Assembly: GCA_026260175.1 (NCBI GenBank)
Contig: JAKCWW010000034.1
Location: forward strand, 19,502-83,501
Reading direction: 5' to 3'
DNA length: 64,000 nucleotides
Origin: Reticulitermes lucifugus
Lineage: Eukaryota > Arthropoda > Insecta > Blattodea > Rhinotermitidae
Of this stretch, positions 58,815 through 64,000 are shown piece after piece. Every line of letters starts with the position of its first letter. The stretch's first letter is position 1. Both the position numbers and the translations under genes were made by a program. The notes beneath the pieces are model-generated. The model did not search any database. It was given only the letters and a program-made list of their open reading frames with translations, and had not been told where the DNA came from.

Positions 58815-60225
58815 CCATAAAATGCGGGACACTTCTTTTATAGCTGAGAACAATTTAGCTTTCCGGAAGAACTGCGTGGAATTGCTATACTTCACCAGGT
58901 CACTTAGACTAATCCCGTTTTTACGTTTCGTTACTGAAGTTAGTATTTATTTCTAAAGAGTCCAAATGGCTTTCTGTTTCTTCATCTTCTAAAACCCTTT
59001 TGTATCATGAAAGAGGGCACCTGGACTTACGACCAAAAGAGCTTGGCACCAGACCATGGCCCTGACAATCGTTATACTAGAATGAATCAAAATGAAGTTC
59101 GCTTAGGAGAGAAATGCCTTTATTTAAAGGCGCTGTCATTTGTTCATATTATACAGCGTCAACTGTAGATGAATGCATGTGGGTGCGGAAGATTGTTGGA
59201 ATAACATTGACAGGGAAAACCGAAGTATTCTGAGAACAGGCTCTCCCAGTGATACTTTGTATTAGCAAATTCCTGGTGGACTGGCTTTGGATTGAACAGG
59301 GCCTTTATGATCGAAAGCCGAAGAGCAACCTCTTTAACCATGGTGTGGAGGAAATTTGCTATACAAAACTAGACCGACAAGTTAATCTGACCTCAGATTC
59401 CATAATTTCCCGTCTCCCAATGATAAGATATGAGTAATACTCTTCTAAATCCATGATTACCTCCTTGCTAATACTCAGAGGATTAAGAATTCTTGTTCCA
59501 AAATCTAGCGGTGCTACATAAATTCTACACATAACAGCACCGTTAAATGGCCTAAGAACTATCTCGCAACACAGGAACACAAAAAATGAAAGCGCTTTAT
59601 AAACCATAGGCATCCCTACAGTAGTTTTCCTTATGGGATGTATTTTGAAAGAGTCTCTACTCTCTATTTAATTAGGCGATTACCTACAAGACAGTGGAAT
59701 TATTGTGACAAACAGAAGGTTTGGAGGCAATAAAGTGTGCACACCTTTATATCCACCTACCTGGATTTTAAAGAGATTACTTTCAAAACCTTAAATATGT
59801 AACAAAAACTACTGTATATTACGATATGTGGAAATGTGTAATTGAATGGAATATAAAGAGCCTAATTGCCAAATATTTTTGATACTTTTCCATAATTCTT
59901 AAATTTATATTCACTTATGACAAATAAATGTAATTTTGCAGCGTTAATCGCAAGCTACGATAAAAACTTTTTCTCTTTTATTGTGCATAATTATTAAAAT
60001 AACGACAGGAGTTTTAAAAAATGTTGTAGATCTTAATGACATATTCGTACATATTATGTTGTATATTGCGAAATATTTACATATACGATGAGCTGTTTAT
60101 GGGAAGTCTTTAAAATTCGAGATTAAATTCATGTTATTTGGGTGGGGGGAGGAAATCTTCCCCGAAATGAACCAAAATTAATTTCGCTTCATAACGTTTA
60201 ATGTAGACATGAAACAAATTCTGTT
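58815..60225. other. no gene or clear element
   Basis: AT-rich; nothing recognised. Confidence 0.5.
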
Positions 60226-60228
60226 ACT

Positions 60229-60423
60229 GAAATCTGTGTTCTTCTGGGTTATTACACGGCGTCGTGGGTAATTGTTTACCGACGTTTCGGGACAACGTAT
60301 CGGTTCCATCCTCACGGGACTCGGACTCTTAACCCGTGAGGATGGGACCGATACGTTGTCCCGAAACGTCGGTAAACAATTACCACACTACGCCATGTAA
60401 TAACCCAGAAGACCACAGATTTC
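60229..60423. mobile_element. foldback element, best copy of the ACGTTTCGG family
   Basis: Arms 60229-60318 and 60333-60423 pair over about 90 bp around a 14-bp loop. The order from outside in is GAAATCTGTG, CTTCTGGGTTATTAC, GGCGT, GGTAATTGTTTACC, CGACGTTTCGGGACAACG, TATCGG, CCATCCTCACGGG. It has no ORF. It serves as reference for the copies at 7.4, 9.7, 22.6, 24.1, 33.2, 35.1 and 61.9 kb. Confidence 0.9.
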
Positions 60424-60429
60424 CTCAAC

Positions 60430-61865
60430 ATCGCGGCGGAAGCCTGAAATCAAAATTCTGTTACTAGTGTCATACATAGCCCATACTATATATGACAAAG
60501 AGCCACTCCATTCGCTTTGAGCAAACCAAGCAGAACAATTAAACTTCAAGGCGCGCATTTCGCTACGGCGGAAAGACAAATTTCCTCTACAAAGTGTTCT
60601 GCACTGTAAAATACATCAAGCAGTCCCGACTTTTGTCCAGGTGACTTGGAAAACGTATCTTGGAAGAAATCTTAGGATTCTCATAAATACAATAATGAAA
60701 GGAAAGAAATGGGCTGAGGGACAGTGTCCTGGCCAGCTTCATGGCGGTTTCGGGATGTTTATGTCATGTTTATGTTGGTCTCAGTTTACAAACAGCACAA
60801 GTCACACTTCAGCAGAAATGTGGGTGAAACTATTTTATAAATACAGCGTTCAGACACAACTAACCTTCTTGAAAACAAAAGAAACGAATAGTTCACTATT
60901 GCAACGTCACGAAAAAATGGCCAGCACTCCTACCTGGAATTTGGGAAATTCACCGATTCCATTCTCGCTCTGGAAGCCGATTACTTTTCTGTTTTTTTTT
61001 CTCACGTTCTCAAGGCAATCTTTCTACAATAATAGCCTAAAATAGGCCGCAGCCATTTCTTTGCATATCCTTCTCAATTCATAATTCTAAATTATCCTGT
61101 TATTTAAAGCAATGTAACACACTGATGTGAGAAAACGGCATTAAACAAAGAAGTAATAACACACGAAAATAACTTAACACTGTCTTGCCCCAAGTAGTGT
61201 AATGGTTTGTGGTTATTTTATTTTCAGACAAACATTCCTTGAAGTTTGGAAGTGAAACACAAAAGACACAAAGGCAAAGAAAAGAAATTGGATAGAGAAA
61301 TAAAAGAAAGAATATAAAAAGGGAAATATTAAGAAATGCGGTTACGAATGACTTTTCTGTAAAATATGAAATGCAATCAACACTGCTGACCGTAGAATAT
61401 GTCGCCAGAATAATGTGTGTGGCGTGAAAAATTCGCCTTAGGGTGAATTATTTTGGGAGCTGATAAGCAAAGTGTAATAGGCCTTAGGTACTCTTTTACT
61501 TGTAGGAAATGAAATACAAAACACATCCATTCCAAAGAGGATGAAAAATTGAACCTTATTCATTATCTTTTACATTTTATTTACAAATTCCAACAGAATA
61601 ATGGTTTCTTTATACTTTCAAAATTCCACGAAAACAAACTTCCTGCACAGAAACATTTGTGCCTTTTACGTTATTATTTAATTACCTGTGCCATTATTAG
61701 TTCAATTTCTGTTTCTACATTTATTTTTAACACAGTCTTTATGTATAAACTGAAATCGTTCTACTTCAAAGTCTAAAATTCCCTCATCATAAATTAATAC
61801 AGATATTTTAAAGTAACTATTCAAGTAAGCATCTAACGTAAACTTATAAGTATTACATAAAAGTT
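60430..61865. other. no gene or clear element
   Basis: The ORF at 60641-61045 has no domain. A short A/G-rich stretch spans about 61255-61330. Confidence 0.5.
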
Positions 61866-61869
61866 AAGT

Positions 61870-62350
61870 TGAGGTCTTCGCTCTTCTGAGGTTTTATGCA
61901 GCGTACATTAGTAGTTAGTTACCGGCGTTTCAGGGCTACCTATCGGTCCCATCTTCGAGGGTCAGACAGTCCAAGAATGCTTCACTGCTTGGCCCTTAAA
62001 GATGGGACCGAAGGGTTGCCCCAAAACGTCGGTAACTAACTACCTATGTATCACCGCGGAGGCCAGGTTTCGATCCCGGGTCAGTCCGTGTGGGATTTGT
62101 GGTGGACAAAGTGGCACTGGGACAGGTTTTCCCCCAAGTACTTCGGTTCTTCCCTGTCAGTTTCATTCCACCGGTACTCAATTACAGGAAAAAATGGAAA
62201 AAAAACTAATCATCTTCATCTTTATCACAGGGTTGCACAATAAGCCTCAAGTCTGCGGTGCGTCCGTAGCATCTGCTGCGGGGCCCTTCACCGCAAAAAG
62301 AAAACTACCTATCTACGCTGCGTAACATCCCAGAAGAGCGAAGATCTCAT
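61870..62350. mobile_element. foldback element (ACGTTTCGG family) split by a SINE
   Basis: The left arm from about 61872 (GGTCTTCGCTCTTCTGAGG, ATGCAGCGTAC, AGTTAGTTACCGGCGTTTC, TATCGGTCCCATCTTCGAG) pairs with the right arm 61990-62044 (GATGGGACCG, AAAACGTCGGTAACTAACTA). The right arm resumes at about 62304-62350 (TACGCTGCGTAACATCCC, AGAAGAGCGAAGATC) after an inserted SINE. Confidence 0.85.
62046..62303 (+). mobile_element. SINE, family D, inserted in a foldback arm with target-site duplication
   Basis: It is flanked by AACTACCTAT on both sides (ending about 62045 and about 62312). It begins with a B-box-like CAGGTTTCGATCCCGGGTC and has a body with GTGGTGGACAAAGTGGCAC and CCACCGGTACTCAATTACAG. 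Its 3' part is A-rich then GC-rich. The A-box region is missing, so it is 5'-truncated or rearranged. Confidence 0.75.
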
Positions 62351-63069
62351 TTACACGGCGGCGAAAGCCTGATATCACGCATAAGTTAGGTTTATTCCAC
62401 AAAGGAATCTGTAAAGGCTCATTTCCATGTTCGAGTGTCTTAAAAATGTGTGATGAAATGCCGCTTTGGTATTGTTATTTAAGGTGATATAGAGATTGAA
62501 GTCATAAACATCACTAAAATAGAACACGTTCAATTAAATTTCTAAGAGTGCTACATTGTGCGTTGAGACTCGAGTGTAAGTAAGACCAGATCCCATTTTG
62601 ATTAAGACAGCTAAATACAAGGTGTTGGATTTTACTGTTGGACCCCGTTCTGATATTCGTCTGTCTAACTCAACGAAGAAAACCGAGTAAAGAAACCTGC
62701 AAACGAGTTCCTTCTTCCAGGGAGGATAAATGAGCTGTCACATAATTCCCAAGAAGAAAACTTAAAGCCAAGGAAGGTAGAGAAAAGAAATGGCTTCTAC
62801 AATAATAGATCGTCTTTTGAAAATGGTGGCATTGTGAATAGGGGTCCAGGTCCGTATAATCACATGGGCGATGCAGTTACAAAATATTTAGTGATCCCTG
62901 ACCTAGCCCAGTGGGGTAACGAACAGCCATCCTTATCAGTATCAGTATCATATCGTAGGAAGACGACAAGAGGAGAACGGCGATGCGAATTCGAGCATTC
63001 TCGTACATCCCTGAAGACCTGACAATACGCATGCCTGTGTGATGCTTATCTTGTACATTTACGCCTATT

Positions 63070-63240
63070 CATGTCTCTTCCCTTCCTTTCTGTCTCTCTC
63101 CTTTTTCGAATTCCTTCTTTCTTTTTCCTATCATTCTCCTGTTTTCTTACTTCTTTTGTCCCTTTTATTTGTTTTTCTGTGTCCTTTTCTCTTTCGCATA
63201 CTTCTTCTCGCTTTCTTTCTTGCTCCTTTTGTCCTTATGT
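63070..63240 (+). repeat. polypyrimidine-rich tract
   Basis: About 170 nt dominated by C and T on the plus strand (TTTCTGTCTCTCTCC-type). Its overlapping open frames are low-complexity. Confidence 0.7.
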
Positions 63241-63890
63241 TATTTCTGTGAGGTCAATGAGGTGTTTTCTGAGCTAAATAGAAGAAGACTCGCAATACTA
63301 CAAACCTGACACCAATCACAGTTACCATAATAAAAATTTAATGAACTGCCATCCGTATAATTCTCAAGTGAATCCCGGCCACGGTATTTAAGATCACTGC
63401 GTCATAATTTTACTTCTCACGTTCCTCCTTGAGAAGGTTATCCTCAGATGTTCAAGGACGTCACTGCTTTTGCGGAACACGACACTTCTTTTCAAAGAAT
63501 TCACGACATGGCAATATCCCACGCTGTTTGGAATCAGGCTACAACTTTACACCACATTTCTCGAAGATTAATTTTTGTATTTGCCTCTCATATAAGCCAA
63601 GACCTTCGAAACACTTTCTTCGCTCAAGGGGTATACACAATTTTCCAAAAACCTGGGAGTCATCTCAAAATTCTAGACGCCAGAAGGGTGACACGAAGCA
63701 AGTTCTACATTGAGGACTCACAAATATAAGGCGCCACCTTACAGAAATTACTGGCCAGAGGTTTTTGCAACCCTGTATGTAAGTATAGATATCTATATTT
63801 CTTCCCCCCCCTTTTCCTCATCCGTATCACAAAATCCACCCTTTTAATGCCGATGTTATTTCCTGTAATCTATATAAGAGTATATGAAGA

Positions 63891-64000
63891 ACAACACGTT
63901 ATGTAACTATTACTTTTATCTGTGAAGGAAATCAAATTATGTAACTATTCCTGTATTTGCGGAAGAAATCAAATTATGTAGCTATTCCTGTATTTGCGGA
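63891..64000 (+). repeat. 37-bp tandem repeat, running off the right edge
   Basis: The unit starting GAAATCAAATTATGTAACTA begins at 63928 and again at 63965 (one change, A to G, at the 18th base). A decayed unit precedes it at 63891. The array may continue beyond the window. Confidence 0.85.

Noticed and set aside
63039-63277. Phe/Leu/Ser-rich hydrophobic ORFs suggesting a membrane protein
   Set aside because: They are the by-product of a polypyrimidine tract.
63429-63729. two overlapping ~93-codon plus-strand frames
   Set aside because: No recognisable family, and two frames overlap fully. I could not support either as a gene.

Overview
The window looks like nuclear DNA of a hemimetabolous insect, most likely a cockroach or termite (Blattodea). 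This is inferred from the AT-rich sequence, sparse genes with spliceosomal introns, insect-type gene families, and a dense load of tRNA-derived SINEs, decayed non-LTR retrotransposons and short inverted-repeat (foldback) elements. There are no bacterial operons, CRISPR arrays, rRNA genes or convincing free-standing tRNA genes.

Region 1 (1-6660, minus strand) holds the 5' part of an EXTL3-type (Drosophila brother of tout-velu) heparan sulfate glycosyltransferase gene. It has a signal-anchor exon, a possible 39-nt mini-exon, two coiled-coil exons and one large exon with most of the GT47 exostosin domain. The splice phases add up exactly. The C-terminal GT64 part lies beyond position 1.

Region 2 (about 6.7-21 kb) is gene-poor and repeat-rich. 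It contains LINE 3' ends, foldback elements, two SINE families, hAT-like ends and a long CA/TG microsatellite.

Region 3 (21.6-39.4 kb, plus strand) is a cluster of three SIAH/seven-in-absentia-like RING E3 ubiquitin ligase genes, all in the same orientation and 7-8 kb apart. Gene A has no intron in its coding sequence. Gene B has two exons. Gene C has three exons and has lost the first SIAH zinc finger. The intron of gene B contains a run of about seven decayed tandem copies of the segment that ends exon 1 (second half of zinc finger 1 plus the splice donor), interrupted by a TA-flanked 209-bp MITE. I consider this the most unusual structure in the window.

Region 4 (39.4-64 kb) has no gene I can support. 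It holds SINEs, LINE tails, a near-perfect 96-bp-arm foldback at 41.5 kb, foldbacks at 60.2 and 61.9 kb (the latter split by a SINE with a visible target-site duplication), and the start of a 37-bp tandem repeat running off the right edge.

All family assignments come from reading the translated sequence. No database search was run.
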